NCBI GenBank assembly: GCA_023150615.1
Contig: JAKLKO010000006.1
Location: 62,001-126,000, forward strand
Direction: 5' to 3'
DNA: 64,000 bases
Origin: Phycisphaerae bacterium
GTDB lineage: Bacteria > Planctomycetota > Phycisphaerae > UBA1845 > UTPLA1
The translations under genes were made by a program, and so were the position numbers. Shown in pieces: positions 1 through 8,232 of this stretch; the first letter of the stretch is position 1, and the number at the start of each line of letters is the position of its first letter. The notes under the pieces were generated by a model. That model saw only the letters and a list, made by a program, of their open reading frames with translations, did no database searches and was not told the origin of the DNA.

Positions 1-396
1 GGCTACAACGGGTATTACCTCTCGCCGTCGCACACGCCGGGCTGGGCGTTTCAGATCGGCCACCGGCCGTGGCGGAACCTGAGTCACATCGGCGATACGG
101 CCCGGATCTTCTCTTTCGGCGATACGCTGATCGACCTGGGCGGCCGGCAGCCGCGGAACACGGCGCTGCTCGATCCGCCGATGCTGTTCGCGTCGGACCA
201 GTGGTCGCGGAACGCGAATCCGACGACGTCGTTTCGGCACGCGCGCGCCGCGAATCTCATGCACGTCGATGGGCATGCGTCGTCGTATCAGGCGGAGCGA
301 AACTGGATCCGCTCGACGAACCATGGGATCGGTTCGGTGGGCGAGGAGAACGATCCGCACTATGTGCCCGACTGGCGGGAGTGGCGCGCGCCGTGA
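1..396 (+). CDS. C-terminal part of a prepilin-like H-x9-DG protein (DUF1559 type), partial
   Basis: The reading frame is open from the first base and stops at 394-396, so only the last 131 residues are present. The diagnostic element is a His, nine residues, then Asp-Gly (FRHARAANLMHVDGHA). This is the H-x9-DG motif near the C-terminus of the very numerous planctomycete proteins that begin with a type IV-pilin-like N-terminal methylation helix (DUF1559/SBP_bac_10 family). The N-terminal prepilin signal lies outside the window. Proteins of this family are thought to be exported pseudopilin-like surface proteins of unknown function, often present in dozens of copies per genome. This gene is the first clue to a planctomycete host. 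Confidence 0.8.
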   Translation, partial: GYNGYYLSPSHTPGWAFQIGHRPWRNLSHIGDTARIFSFGDTLIDLGGRQPRNTALLDPPMLFASDQWSRNANPTTSFRHARAANLMHVDGHASSYQAERNWIRSTNHGIGSVGEENDPHYVPDWREWRAP

Positions 397-397
397 C

Positions 398-982
398 TCA
401 GGCGAACTCGGCGTCGATCCGCTCGAGCAGCAGGTGGATGCAGACGAGGTGCAGCTCCTGGATTCGCGCCGACGACAGCGCGTCGAGCGTCAGGGCGATG
501 TCGCAGAGCGGCTCGGCGGGACGATGGGACGGGCCGAGCAACCCGAGCGTCTGGACCGACATGGCGCGGGCGCGTTCGAGGGCGCTGAGGATGTTGAGGC
601 TGTTGCCGCTGGTGGTCAGAACGAGCAGCGCATCGCCGGGAGCGGCGAGCGCTTCGACCTGACGCGAGAAGACTTGTTCGTAGCCGTAGTCATTGGCGAT
701 GCACGTGATCGCTGTCGGGTCGCTGCTCAGGCAGAGGGCCGCGAGCGGCCGTCGAGCCTTGGAGAAACGCCCCATCAGTTCCTCGGACAGATGCAGTGCT
801 TCGGCCGCGCTGCCGCCGTTGCCGCAGGTCAGGAGCTTGCGTCCGTTGCGCAGGGTCTGCGCAACGGCGTCGGCGAGTCGGCGGACGATCGGCAGTCTGC
901 CATCGAGTTCTTCGAGCGCGCGGCGCAAGTCGGCAAGCGATGCTCGCATCGGGTTCGGATCGGAGTTCGATTCGCGGGTCAT
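398..982 (-). CDS. gmhA: D-sedoheptulose 7-phosphate isomerase (SIS domain)
   Basis: A 194-residue SIS-domain protein, the usual length of GmhA. It would convert sedoheptulose 7-phosphate to D-glycero-D-manno-heptose 7-phosphate, the first step of ADP-heptose synthesis for lipopolysaccharide core. The phosphosugar loop CGNGGSAAEALH starts near residue 53 and is followed by SEELMGR, whose second Glu (about E68) aligns with E. coli E65; the late IQELHLVCIH segment supplies the His (about H183) aligning with E. coli H180. The TSGNS loop is also present. An ATG at 980-982 is preferred to the in-frame TTG one codon earlier. It lies 23 bp downstream of the GT2 gene and is probably cotranscribed with it. 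DiaA is a structural relative, but conservation of both catalytic residues favours GmhA. Confidence 0.85.
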   Translation of the reverse strand: MTRESNSDPNPMRASLADLRRALEELDGRLPIVRRLADAVAQTLRNGRKLLTCGNGGSAAEALHLSEELMGRFSKARRPLAALCLSSDPTAITCIANDYGYEQVFSRQVEALAAPGDALLVLTTSGNSLNILSALERARAMSVQTLGLLGPSHRPAEPLCDIALTLDALSSARIQELHLVCIHLLLERIDAEFA

Positions 983-1005
983 CAATGGTCCGCCGTTTCA
1001 GGGGA

Positions 1006-2001
1006 TTATGCGGCCGGCTGCGAGGGTTGTCGCGTGGAGACGGACATGGAGCGCGGGCGGAGATCGCGCGTCGCAGCAGGGGCGAATCCGGTCAGCGGCG
1101 GCGTGCGTTCCAGCCCGATGGCGCGGAGGATCCGCGCGAGCGCGCTCAGCGTTCGAATGCCGCGGTGCTTTGGGTCATGCGATCGGCCGTGCGAGAGTAG
1201 TTGGATGGCGTCGTCGAAGCACCGTTCGCGGAGCGCCGCACGGCCGGCCGCGGCGAACACCTGGCCGAGGCGCCGCCGGGCGCGTTCGGAGTCGAGTTGA
1301 TCCCGTCCGGCCGGGCTGTAGTAGAATCGCTCGAGGACTTCGGCCTTGATCGCGAGGTTCCGGCGCATCGACGACTTGCTGAGTCGATCGTCGTGGAGGC
1401 GGCGCAGGGCGAGGGGTTCGTCGATCAGCCCGAACTCGTGGCGCGTGCTGACGCGCAACCAGAGGTCGTAGTCTTCGCAGACGGGCAGGGCCGGATCGAA
1501 GCCCTCGAACTCCTCGAGCACGGCGCGATTGCAGACGACCGTGGGGACGTGGACAAAGCTGCTTTCGAAGAGTTCCTGTGTTACGCGGCCGGACCGACAG
1601 GGCTTCGTGCGGCCCGGGACGGGGCGACCGTCGACCGCAATCGGCGCCATCGGTCCGTACCAGATCGGGATGTGCGGCTGGCGGTCCATCGCCTGGAGAA
1701 AACGTTCGAGCTTCATCGGGAGCCACTCGTCGTCGCTGTCAAGAAAGGCGATGCGGTCGGCGGCGGCGCGGATGATTCCGGCGTTTCGCGCGGCGGCCGG
1801 CCCGCGATGCGGTTGTGTGAGGATGATCGGTCGCAGGGGATGCGCGCAGGCGACGCCCCGCACGTCTTCCGTCGAGCCATCGTCGACGACGATGGTCTCG
1901 AAGTCGCGGACGGTCTGGCGCGCCAGCGAATCGAGTGCCCAGACGAGCATTCGAGCGCGGTTGTGCGTCGGCACGACCACGGTGGCGAGCGGCTTGCGCA
2001 T
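1006..2001 (-). CDS. Family 2 glycosyltransferase
   Basis: A 331-residue cytoplasmic GT-A fold protein. It begins with the nucleotide-sugar binding strand TVVVPTHNRARMLVWALDS, has the VDDGSTEDV loop near residue 40, the GPAAARNAGI helix, and the metal-binding acidic motif FLDSDDEW near residue 90. These are the hallmarks of family GT2 inverting transferases. The C-terminal third (after about residue 215) is helical and carries no recognisable domain. No membrane segment is seen. The substrate cannot be read from the sequence; the neighbouring gmhA suggests work on lipopolysaccharide or another surface glycan. Start ATG is preceded by CCGGAGA about a dozen bases upstream. Confidence 0.85.
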   Translation of the reverse strand: MRKPLATVVVPTHNRARMLVWALDSLARQTVRDFETIVVDDGSTEDVRGVACAHPLRPIILTQPHRGPAAARNAGIIRAAADRIAFLDSDDEWLPMKLERFLQAMDRQPHIPIWYGPMAPIAVDGRPVPGRTKPCRSGRVTQELFESSFVHVPTVVCNRAVLEEFEGFDPALPVCEDYDLWLRVSTRHEFGLIDEPLALRRLHDDRLSKSSMRRNLAIKAEVLERFYYSPAGRDQLDSERARRRLGQVFAAAGRAALRERCFDDAIQLLSHGRSHDPKHRGIRTLSALARILRAIGLERTPPLTGFAPAATRDLRPRSMSVSTRQPSQPAA

Positions 2002-2141
2002 GATGTCGAGTGTCTCCGGAGAAAAAACTCAGGGCGGCGGCAACCCTGCGCCCAATGTCGCCGCAACCCGTTGGCAAGCAATGGGTTCCATCACCTGCCG
2101 AACGCGAGGCGCCCTAGTATCGCCCCACCGTCGCGGCGGCG

Positions 2142-3827
2142 TCAAGGCGATACGGCGGCGCGGTCGGAAGTGCGGCTTTCGTCAGAAGATGCGGCGTTTC
2201 GCCTGAAGACCAGCGCGATCCGGTCGGTATGGACGAGCCGCCAGTCTTGCCATTCGCGCAGCAGGCGGGCGAGGCGGCTGGCGGGGCGGACGATGGCGAT
2301 CGAGATTCGGCCGAACGGCGCATCAAACTCGGCCCGCGCGTCGCCGTCCGACATCGTGCGACCCCGGTAACCGCCGGTGTCGAGCAGGCTCCAGCGGATG
2401 AGGTGTGCCTCGTCGTAGACCATCTGGCTTCGGCCATCGATGTAGAGCCGCGCGCCCGGGAGTCGGTACGCGAGATACCCGCCGAAGGTCCAGTCGTTCA
2501 GAAGGCGGAGTTCGCCGATGGTCGCCCAGTTGGATTGGAGATAGTCCGCGGCGTCGCGAGGGGCGCTCCATTCCTGCGTCATGCGCGAAAACAGCGAATC
2601 TCCGACGCCAGCGGGTGGGGATGCGAATTCGGTCGGCACGGCGAGCGCGGAGGCGATGATCAGCACGGTCGGCAGTATTGCGAGCGGTCGTGCGATGCGC
2701 GGCGAGAGCGCGGCGAGCCGCGCGGGATCGACGGTTCGGCGCGTGATGGCTTCGGCGATACGCGCGATCAGCGCACGATGCAGTTGCGCGAGCGTCGGCG
2801 TTGCGATGATGCAGAGGGGCGGCAGGAAACGACGCGAGATCGCCGCGAGGACGAGACCCGCGAACGTGAGCAGCAGGAGCGGAACGTCGATCGGGAGTGC
2901 CGCGCCGGGTCCGCTTCGGCGGCAGAGTCGCGCCCGTCCGGGTAGGAACCCGAAAGCGAGGATCCCAAGCACCGACGTCCACCCGGCCAATGCCACGAAG
3001 CCGAGGATCGGTGGCCCGGCCACCGCCTCCCAGACCGGCCGCCATTCGGTCACGGACTGAAAGACCGGACTTGCACCGACGGCGAATGGATGGCGGAGGT
3101 TGTCGATGCCGTACGGAGATGCGACGACGGTTACCGCCACGCAGACAGCGACGACGGCCAACGGTCCGTATCGGACCATCGGCCGGCCGGGACGGCGTGC
3201 CAACGCCGATGCGAGGGCGATTGCGATCAAGAGGCCGAGCAGGAATCCACCATGAGCGTTTGCCCAGACGGCGAAGACGAGTGGGAGCGACCACCAGAGG
3301 GCCGTGCGCCCGGCCCGGGCGTGGACGTAGGCGAGCATCAGGAACGAAAGCGCGGCAGAGGTGAGCATCTGCGGCCGAATGTCCCAGTAGGAGCGGGCAA
3401 GGATCAGGCTGATGGACGTGACAATCGCGGCGAGACCGGTGTGGTGACAGGCGCACTTCGCGGCGGAGCACACAGCCAAACCCATCAAGATGAGCAGCAT
3501 GAACTTGGCGCCGACCAGTGCGTTCGGGTGGATGCGGTCGTGGAGCCAGGCAGTGCCGGCGTGGGCGAGCCAGTTCTGGTTGATCCAGGGTCGGCCGGCA
3601 AACGTGTGCGACAGCCAATCCGTTCGCGGCGCAGCCCGATCGGCGAGGATGCCTCGCCCGACCGCGATCCCGAGCCAGGTGTCGCCGCCCTCGACCGGCT
3701 TCGAGCCAGCGACGAGCGCGGCCAGCAGGACGAGTGCGATCCAGCCACGAGAGTTCGGAACATCGGGGTCGCACGGACGCGTCGTTGGAGCGTCGTTCGG
3801 CGATTCGAGCGGGTGCTGCGGTTTCAC
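2142..3827 (-). CDS. Polytopic membrane protein, GT-C-like, function unknown
   Basis: A 561-residue integral membrane protein with about nine to eleven hydrophobic segments between residues 28 and 405, followed by a soluble C-terminal domain of about 150 residues. The N-terminal loop after the first helix contains GGDTWLGIAVG and later WLSHTFAGRPWINQNWLAH. This resembles the acidic and aromatic first loop of polyprenyl-phosphate-sugar dependent (GT-C) transferases and is found in a family of uncharacterised bacterial membrane proteins. The C-terminal part (LLNDWTFGGYLAYRLPG, then RLYIDGRSQMVYD) fits the periplasmic domain of that family. The start codon appears to be GTG. A role in glycosylation of a surface molecule is inference from topology and from the neighbouring GT2 and gmhA genes. 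Confidence 0.6.
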   Translation of the reverse strand: MKPQHPLESPNDAPTTRPCDPDVPNSRGWIALVLLAALVAGSKPVEGGDTWLGIAVGRGILADRAAPRTDWLSHTFAGRPWINQNWLAHAGTAWLHDRIHPNALVGAKFMLLILMGLAVCSAAKCACHHTGLAAIVTSISLILARSYWDIRPQMLTSAALSFLMLAYVHARAGRTALWWSLPLVFAVWANAHGGFLLGLLIAIALASALARRPGRPMVRYGPLAVVAVCVAVTVVASPYGIDNLRHPFAVGASPVFQSVTEWRPVWEAVAGPPILGFVALAGWTSVLGILAFGFLPGRARLCRRSGPGAALPIDVPLLLLTFAGLVLAAISRRFLPPLCIIATPTLAQLHRALIARIAEAITRRTVDPARLAALSPRIARPLAILPTVLIIASALAVPTEFASPPAGVGDSLFSRMTQEWSAPRDAADYLQSNWATIGELRLLNDWTFGGYLAYRLPGARLYIDGRSQMVYDEAHLIRWSLLDTGGYRGRTMSDGDARAEFDAPFGRISIAIVRPASRLARLLREWQDWRLVHTDRIALVFRRNAASSDESRTSDRAAVSP

Positions 3828-3842
3828 GCGATCCTTCGGGCG

Positions 3843-3870
3843 TTGGCGATTGCGCGAATGCGATTATAAT
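3843..3870 (+). promoter_or_regulatory. Sigma70-type promoter for the 81-residue protein gene
   Basis: TTGGCG (3843-3848), a 16-base spacer and a perfect TATAAT (3865-3870) stand about 50 bases before the ATG at 3921. The -10 lies inside a 14-base perfect palindrome, GCGATTATAATCGC (3860-3873), so a -10-like TATAAT is also present on the opposite strand toward the divergent membrane-protein gene. I see no good -35 for that direction. Confidence 0.5.
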
Positions 3871-3920
3871 CGCCGCGGCCGATCCGCGATGCGATCAATC
3901 GGCCTCCAGGGACCGCGCGC

Positions 3921-4166
3921 ATGAGCGATGTCGAGCCGGGTCAGCGGGTGCGAATTCGGCAGACAATCCACGTCCGCAACGGGGACTGGTCGCACGAGGT
4001 CGAAGGCGTCGTCGTGTCGGTGGAGCGACGGCCGACGGGGAGCTGGTTCGCCCACGGCAAGCGCGACAAGCTGTGGCTGCGGCGCGTCCAGCTCCGCAAG
4101 GACGACGGCGAGCTCGTGCTTGTGAATCTCACGCCGGACACCGACGTGACGCCGGCGGGATCGTAG
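3921..4166 (+). CDS. Small conserved protein of unknown function (81 residues)
   Basis: A short soluble basic protein with a predicted all-beta character. It starts PGQRVRIRQTIHVRNGDW, contains a Trp-Phe-Ala-His-Gly-Lys segment in its middle (TGSWFAHGKRDKLWLRR) and ends with LRKDDGELVLVNLTPDTDV. The even spread of conserved-looking aromatic and charged residues, third-position GC like that of its neighbours and a consensus promoter directly upstream make it a credible gene. I recall proteins of this type from other planctomycete genomes but cannot give a function. The fold could be a small SH3-like or OB-like barrel (inference). A weak ribosome site AGGGA precedes the ATG. Confidence 0.65.
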   Translation: MSDVEPGQRVRIRQTIHVRNGDWSHEVEGVVVSVERRPTGSWFAHGKRDKLWLRRVQLRKDDGELVLVNLTPDTDVTPAGS

Positions 4167-4306
4167 CCGGACGCGGTCGGCGACCGATGGCGTGGAACTT
4201 GGCACGTCTGCACAATGCAGGGCGCTCTGAGCTGGTCCCACGGCCGGTTTCCGGTCCTTTTCTGCAGTCCGGGGGGTGGGCTGCGATTTTTGCAGTTGCA
4301 GCATGC

Positions 4307-4335
4307 TTGACGTTAACGCTACCATGTCGCATAGT
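4307..4335 (+). promoter_or_regulatory. Promoter of the acyl-CoA catabolic block
   Basis: TTGACG (4307-4312, five of six consensus bases), an exact 17-base spacer, and CATAGT (4330-4335, four of six) lie about 55 bases before the first acyl-CoA dehydrogenase start at 4391. The preceding 140 bases are noncoding. This probably drives both dehydrogenases and the thiolase up to the terminator at 8130-8158. The spacer contains the palindrome CGTTAACG; whether a repressor binds there cannot be told from one site. Confidence 0.5.
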
Positions 4336-4390
4336 GTTTGATCGACGCCGCGACCGAGGCGGCGGGTCGCGCGGCATTCAGGTGTGCGGC

Positions 4391-5542
4391 ATGCACTTCG
4401 AGCTCTCGGATGACCTGCGGGCCTTTCGCGACCTGGCGCGCGACTTCGCCGCCAAGCACATCGCTCCCCACGCCCGCAAATGGGACGAAAGCAAGTGGAT
4501 CCCCGATGACGTCGTGCGCCAGATGGGCGAGATCGGCCTGCTCGGCGTCACGATCCCGGAGGAGTACGGCGGCGCGGGCCAGGGACTCCTGGCGATGACG
4601 GTCGTCGTCGAGGAGATCGCGCGGCATTGCGGGGCGACTGCGCTGCTCGTCGCGGCGCACGCGGGGCTTTGCTGCGGGCACCTGCGGCTGGCCGCCAACG
4701 ATACGCAGAAACGAAAGTACCTTCCCTCGCTGGCGACGGGAAAGATGGTGGGCTCGTGGTGTCTGAGTGAGCCGCACTGCGGGACGGATGCCGCTGCGCT
4801 GACGACGCGGGCGGAAAAGGCGTCCGGCGGCTGGGTGCTCAACGGCCAGAAGATGTGGGTGACGAACGGCAAGCGCGCGGGCGTGTTCGTCGTAATGGCG
4901 CGGACGAAGAACGAGCCGGGGGCGCGGAGCATTTCGGCGTTCATCGTCGAGCGCGGCGCGAAGGGTCTGGAGATCGGGGAACCGGAAGACAAGATGGGCA
5001 TGCGGGGCAGCGACACGGTCCCGCTCAGCCTGGAAGACGTTCGCGTCGGCGATGATGCGCTCGTCGGCAATCTGGACGAGGGCTACATCGACGCGCTGAA
5101 GGTGCTGGACCGCGGTCGGGTGACGATCGGTTCGCTGTCGGTCGGTCTGGGGCGGGGTTGTCTTGAAGAGGCGGTGAAGTACGCGGCGGAACGCAAGAGC
5201 TTCGGTGTGCCGCTGCACATGCACCAGGCGATCCAGCTCAAGCTGGCCGACATGGAGACGCAGGTGGAGGCCGCGCGGCTGTTGGTTCGGCAGGCGGCAT
5301 GCACGTTCGACGCGGGCCGCCCCGACAAGCAGGCGGCGAGCATCGCGAAGCTGTTCGCGAGCGAGGGCGCGTCGCGCGTGGCGTGGGAGTCGATCCAGAT
5401 TCACGGCGGCGCGGGGTACACGAAGGACATCTGCGTAGAGCGGCTGGCGCGCGACACGAAACTTTGCGAGATCGGAGAAGGGTCAAGTGAAGTCCAGCGC
5501 ATGCTGATCGCGCGGGCGGAGTATCAGAAGCGATCCGCCTAG
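4391..5542 (+). CDS. Acyl-CoA dehydrogenase, short-chain type (first copy)
   Basis: A 383-residue FAD enzyme that would oxidise a saturated acyl-CoA to the trans-2-enoyl-CoA and pass electrons to ETF. It has the N-terminal helical domain (LSDDLRAFRDLARDFAAKHI), the middle beta domain with CLSEPHCGTDAA and KMWVTNG, and a C-terminal helical domain ending with GEGSSEVQR. The Glu of that last motif (about E363) occupies the catalytic base position of butyryl- and medium-chain dehydrogenases, so it looks active. ATG 4391 is chosen because the family's conserved N-terminus begins right there; the frame stays open far upstream, but that extension is unlike the family. It is followed 50 bp later by a second dehydrogenase. 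Butyryl-CoA is a likely substrate from the gene context. Confidence 0.9.
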   Translation: MHFELSDDLRAFRDLARDFAAKHIAPHARKWDESKWIPDDVVRQMGEIGLLGVTIPEEYGGAGQGLLAMTVVVEEIARHCGATALLVAAHAGLCCGHLRLAANDTQKRKYLPSLATGKMVGSWCLSEPHCGTDAAALTTRAEKASGGWVLNGQKMWVTNGKRAGVFVVMARTKNEPGARSISAFIVERGAKGLEIGEPEDKMGMRGSDTVPLSLEDVRVGDDALVGNLDEGYIDALKVLDRGRVTIGSLSVGLGRGCLEEAVKYAAERKSFGVPLHMHQAIQLKLADMETQVEAARLLVRQAACTFDAGRPDKQAASIAKLFASEGASRVAWESIQIHGGAGYTKDICVERLARDTKLCEIGEGSSEVQRMLIARAEYQKRSA

Positions 5543-5592
5543 CGCGGCGGGCGCGGACGTCGCCGCGCGGCGCGCGGCGCGGGATCGACGGA

Positions 5593-6801
5593 ATGACACA
5601 GAGCGAAACAGCGGTGTTCGACGGCGGCCTGATCCCGTTCGGCTACGAGCTGGACGAGGACCATCGGATGCTGCGCGACACGATCCGCGAATTCGCCGAG
5701 AACGAGCTCCTGCCCGGCGCGGGCGAGCGCGACGTACGCGGCGAGTTCCCGCGCGAGATCATCCGCGCGCTCGGTGAGATGGGCTACATGGGTCTGTGCG
5801 TGCCGGAGGCGTACGGCGGTCCGGCGATGGATGCGCTGGCGTCGTGTATCGTCGTCGAAGAGCTGTCGCGATGCGATGCATCGGTGGGCGTCATCGTCTC
5901 GGTGCAGAACTCGCTCGTCATCGATCCCATCCTGAAGTACGCCACCGAGGCCCAGAAGCAGCAGTGGCTGCCGCGCATGGCCCGCGGCGAGCTGATCAAC
6001 TGCTTCAGCCTGTCCGAGCCGAACAGCGGTTCGGACGCGGGCGCGATGGAATGCCGCGGCGTGTGGAAGGGCGATCACTGGATCATTCAGGGCACGAAGT
6101 GCTGGGTGACGACGGGGGCCGAGGCGGACGTGGTGCTGCTGTTCTGCCGGACCGAAGACACGGAGCGTCGCAACGCCAGCGCGTTCATCGTCGACAAGTC
6201 GCTCCCGGGGATCACGGTCGGCAAGCACGAGGAGAAGATGGGCATCCGCGGCAGCAGCACGACGGAGCTCGTGTTCGATAATGTGAAGCTTCCGGCCGAT
6301 GCGCTGCTCGGCGAGCGCGGCCGCGGATTGGGCATCGCGCTGTCGGCGATCGGCGGGGGCCGGCTGGGCATCGCGGCGCAGGCGATCGGCATTGCGCAGA
6401 TGGCGCTGGACAAGTCGGTGAAGTACGCGCTGCAGCGCCGTCAGTTCGGCAAGTCGATCTCCGAGTTCCAGGCGATCCAGTGGAAGATCGCCGACATGGC
6501 GACGCGGATCGCGGCGTCGCGGGCGCTGAACTACAAGGGCGCGTGGATGAAGGACCACGACGACAAGCGCCTGATGGAAATCGGCGCGATGGCGAAGGTG
6601 TATGCATCCGAGACCGCCCGTTTCTGTGCCAACGAGGCGGTTCAGGTCTTCGGCGGGATGGGGTACTGCCGCGAAGAGGGGGTCGAGCGGCTTTATCGCG
6701 ACGCAAAGATCACGGAGATCTACGAGGGCACGAGTGAGATGCAGCGGCTGACGATCGCCGAAACGCTGATCGCCAACCCGAAGCGGCTGCTCGACGTGTA
6801 G
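5593..6801 (+). CDS. Acyl-CoA dehydrogenase, short-chain type (second copy)
   Basis: A 402-residue paralogue of the preceding gene, slightly longer at the N-terminus. The domain order is the same: helical LDEDHRMLRDTIREFAENEL, middle beta domain with CFSLSEPNSGSDAG and TKCWVTTGAEAD, and a C-terminal helical domain with FGGMGYCREEGVERLYRDAK and IYEGTSEMQR. The Glu of YEGT (about E378) is the expected catalytic base. The two dehydrogenases differ clearly in sequence, so they probably serve different substrates, for example butyryl-CoA and a branched or longer acyl-CoA. This is inferred from duplication within one operon. It is likely cotranscribed with the gene upstream and with the thiolase 111 bp downstream. 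Confidence 0.9.
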   Translation: MTQSETAVFDGGLIPFGYELDEDHRMLRDTIREFAENELLPGAGERDVRGEFPREIIRALGEMGYMGLCVPEAYGGPAMDALASCIVVEELSRCDASVGVIVSVQNSLVIDPILKYATEAQKQQWLPRMARGELINCFSLSEPNSGSDAGAMECRGVWKGDHWIIQGTKCWVTTGAEADVVLLFCRTEDTERRNASAFIVDKSLPGITVGKHEEKMGIRGSSTTELVFDNVKLPADALLGERGRGLGIALSAIGGGRLGIAAQAIGIAQMALDKSVKYALQRRQFGKSISEFQAIQWKIADMATRIAASRALNYKGAWMKDHDDKRLMEIGAMAKVYASETARFCANEAVQVFGGMGYCREEGVERLYRDAKITEIYEGTSEMQRLTIAETLIANPKRLLDV

Positions 6802-6912
6802 TCCCGCTGCACGCGTATTCAGATACCTGCGGTCCGCGGCATTCCCGTCGCGGCCGCTCATCCTGGGGATGGTCGTCGCCCGCGGACGACCGCAGCAGAG
6901 GAGTAAACCACC

Positions 6913-8094
6913 ATGCCAGAGACACTCATTGTGGCCGCCAAGCGCAGCGCGATCGGACGCTTCCTGGGGACGCTCAGTCCGCTGTCGGCCATGGACATCG
7001 GCGCGCAAGTCGCGCGGCAGACGCTGGAGTCGATCGGCGCGAAGCCGGACTCGATCGACGAGGTCTTCGTCGGTCAGGTGCTTCAGGCCGGGTGCGGGCA
7101 CAATCCCGCGCGGCAGGTGGCGCTGGGCGCCGGCCTGCCGGAGTCGATCCGCGCGCTGACGCTGAACCAGGTGTGCGGCTCAGGCCTGCAGTCGGTGATG
7201 ACGGCCGACCGGGCGATCCGCGCCGGGGACATCCACGTGGCGCTGGCCGGCGGGATCGAGAACATGAGCAACTCGCCGCACTTGATGCGGGGCGTGCGGA
7301 CCGGGGCGGTGAAGTTCGGCAACGCCGAGCTGATCGACGTTATGATCTATGACGGACTGACGTGCGTCTTCGACAAGTGGGCGATGGGCGTGTGCGCGGA
7401 CGACACGGCGCGGCGGCATAACGTCAGCCGGCAGGCGCAGGACGAGTACGCGGTCGAGAGTCACAAGCGGGCGAGCAAGGCGCGGGCCGAGGGGTTCTTC
7501 AAGCGCTCGATCGTTCCGATCGCCATCAAGAGTCGAAAGGAGACGATCACGTTCGACGTGGATGAGACGATCCGCGACGACGCGAGCCTGGACGCGATGG
7601 CGAAACTCGCGCCGGCGTTCGGCAAGGACGGCACGGTGACGGCGGGCAATGCGTCGGCCATTTCGGACGGCGCGGCGATGACGATCGTGGCGTCCGACGC
7701 GGCGGTGAAGAAGTACGGCTGGAAGCCGCGGGCACGGATCGTGTCGCAGGCGGTCCATTACCAGGCGCCGAAGGACCTGTTCATCGCGCCGGTCGGCGCG
7801 GCCAAGCTCGCGCTCGAGCGGGCGAAGCTGACGACCAAGGACATCGACCTGTTCGAGATCAACGAGGCGTTTGCGACGCAGGTCCTGGCGGATATTCGGA
7901 TGCTCGACATCGATCACGGGCGCGTGAACGCGTACGGCGGGGGCATCTCGCTCGGCCATCCGATCGGCGCATCGGGCGCGCGATGCCTGTCCACGCTGCT
8001 GGACGGGCTGGAGCATCGCAACGCGAAGCGCGGACTGGTCGCGTTGTGCATGGGCGGCGGCGGCGCGGTAGCGATGGTCGTCGAGCGCGTGTAA
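6913..8094 (+). CDS. Acetyl-CoA C-acetyltransferase (thiolase II)
   Basis: A 393-residue thiolase, the standard length. The nucleophilic Cys is C88 in NQVCGSGLQSV, the catalytic His is H349 in GGGISLGHPIGASGAR, and the second Cys is C379 in LCMGGGGAV. All three are intact, as is the NEAFA motif. It would cleave acetoacetyl-CoA to two acetyl-CoA, or run in reverse. Start ATG is preceded by AGAGGAG with good spacing. A strong hairpin follows about 36 bases after the stop, marking the likely end of this transcription unit. Together with the next two genes it completes a beta-oxidation spiral for C4 acyl-CoA. Confidence 0.92.
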   Translation: MPETLIVAAKRSAIGRFLGTLSPLSAMDIGAQVARQTLESIGAKPDSIDEVFVGQVLQAGCGHNPARQVALGAGLPESIRALTLNQVCGSGLQSVMTADRAIRAGDIHVALAGGIENMSNSPHLMRGVRTGAVKFGNAELIDVMIYDGLTCVFDKWAMGVCADDTARRHNVSRQAQDEYAVESHKRASKARAEGFFKRSIVPIAIKSRKETITFDVDETIRDDASLDAMAKLAPAFGKDGTVTAGNASAISDGAAMTIVASDAAVKKYGWKPRARIVSQAVHYQAPKDLFIAPVGAAKLALERAKLTTKDIDLFEINEAFATQVLADIRMLDIDHGRVNAYGGGISLGHPIGASGARCLSTLLDGLEHRNAKRGLVALCMGGGGAVAMVVERV

Positions 8095-8129
8095 TCGGCA
8101 ACGCGGCTTCCAAGCGCGGTTTTTCGAAC

Positions 8130-8158
8130 GGACCCCGGATCGCGGCGATCCGGGGTCC
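8130..8158 (+). terminator. Intrinsic-type terminator after the thiolase gene
   Basis: A perfect 13-base-pair stem (GGACCCCGGATCG at 8130-8142 against its complement at 8146-8158) with a three-base loop follows the thiolase stop codon. Only a weak T-rich tail (TTAGTTG) follows, so it may need help from Rho, but stem perfection and position between two genes make a terminator the best reading. Confidence 0.6.
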
Positions 8159-8200
8159 TTAGTTGCGCGGCGCTGACTCGTGCGAGGCGAGCGGCGGCGG

Positions 8201-8226
8201 TATACTTCGCTCAGCCCCGCAGGAGG
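8201..8226 (+). promoter_or_regulatory. -10 element and strong ribosome site before the hydroxyacyl-CoA dehydrogenase
   Basis: TATACT (8201-8206) matches five of six -10 bases and sits just downstream of the terminator; I find no convincing -35 at 16-18 bases. The transcript would start near 8213 and contain a perfect AGGAGG (8221-8226) six bases before the ATG at 8233, the clearest Shine-Dalgarno sequence in this block. The dehydrogenase and hydratase therefore seem to form their own unit. Confidence 0.45.
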
Positions 8227-8232
8227 AATGTC

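Noticed and set aside
3734-4390. N-terminal extension of the first acyl-CoA dehydrogenase frame by about 220 codons
   Set aside because: It would overlap the 81-residue gene and the promoter, and the extra sequence is unlike acyl-CoA dehydrogenases.
6871-6891. Small hairpin (GGTCGTC / GACGACC) before the thiolase gene as a terminator
   Set aside because: Seven-pair stem with no T tract and a ribosome site right behind; more likely incidental.
5539-7101. A 520-codon minus-strand frame opposite the second acyl-CoA dehydrogenase
   Set aside because: Shadow of a real gene, no family features.
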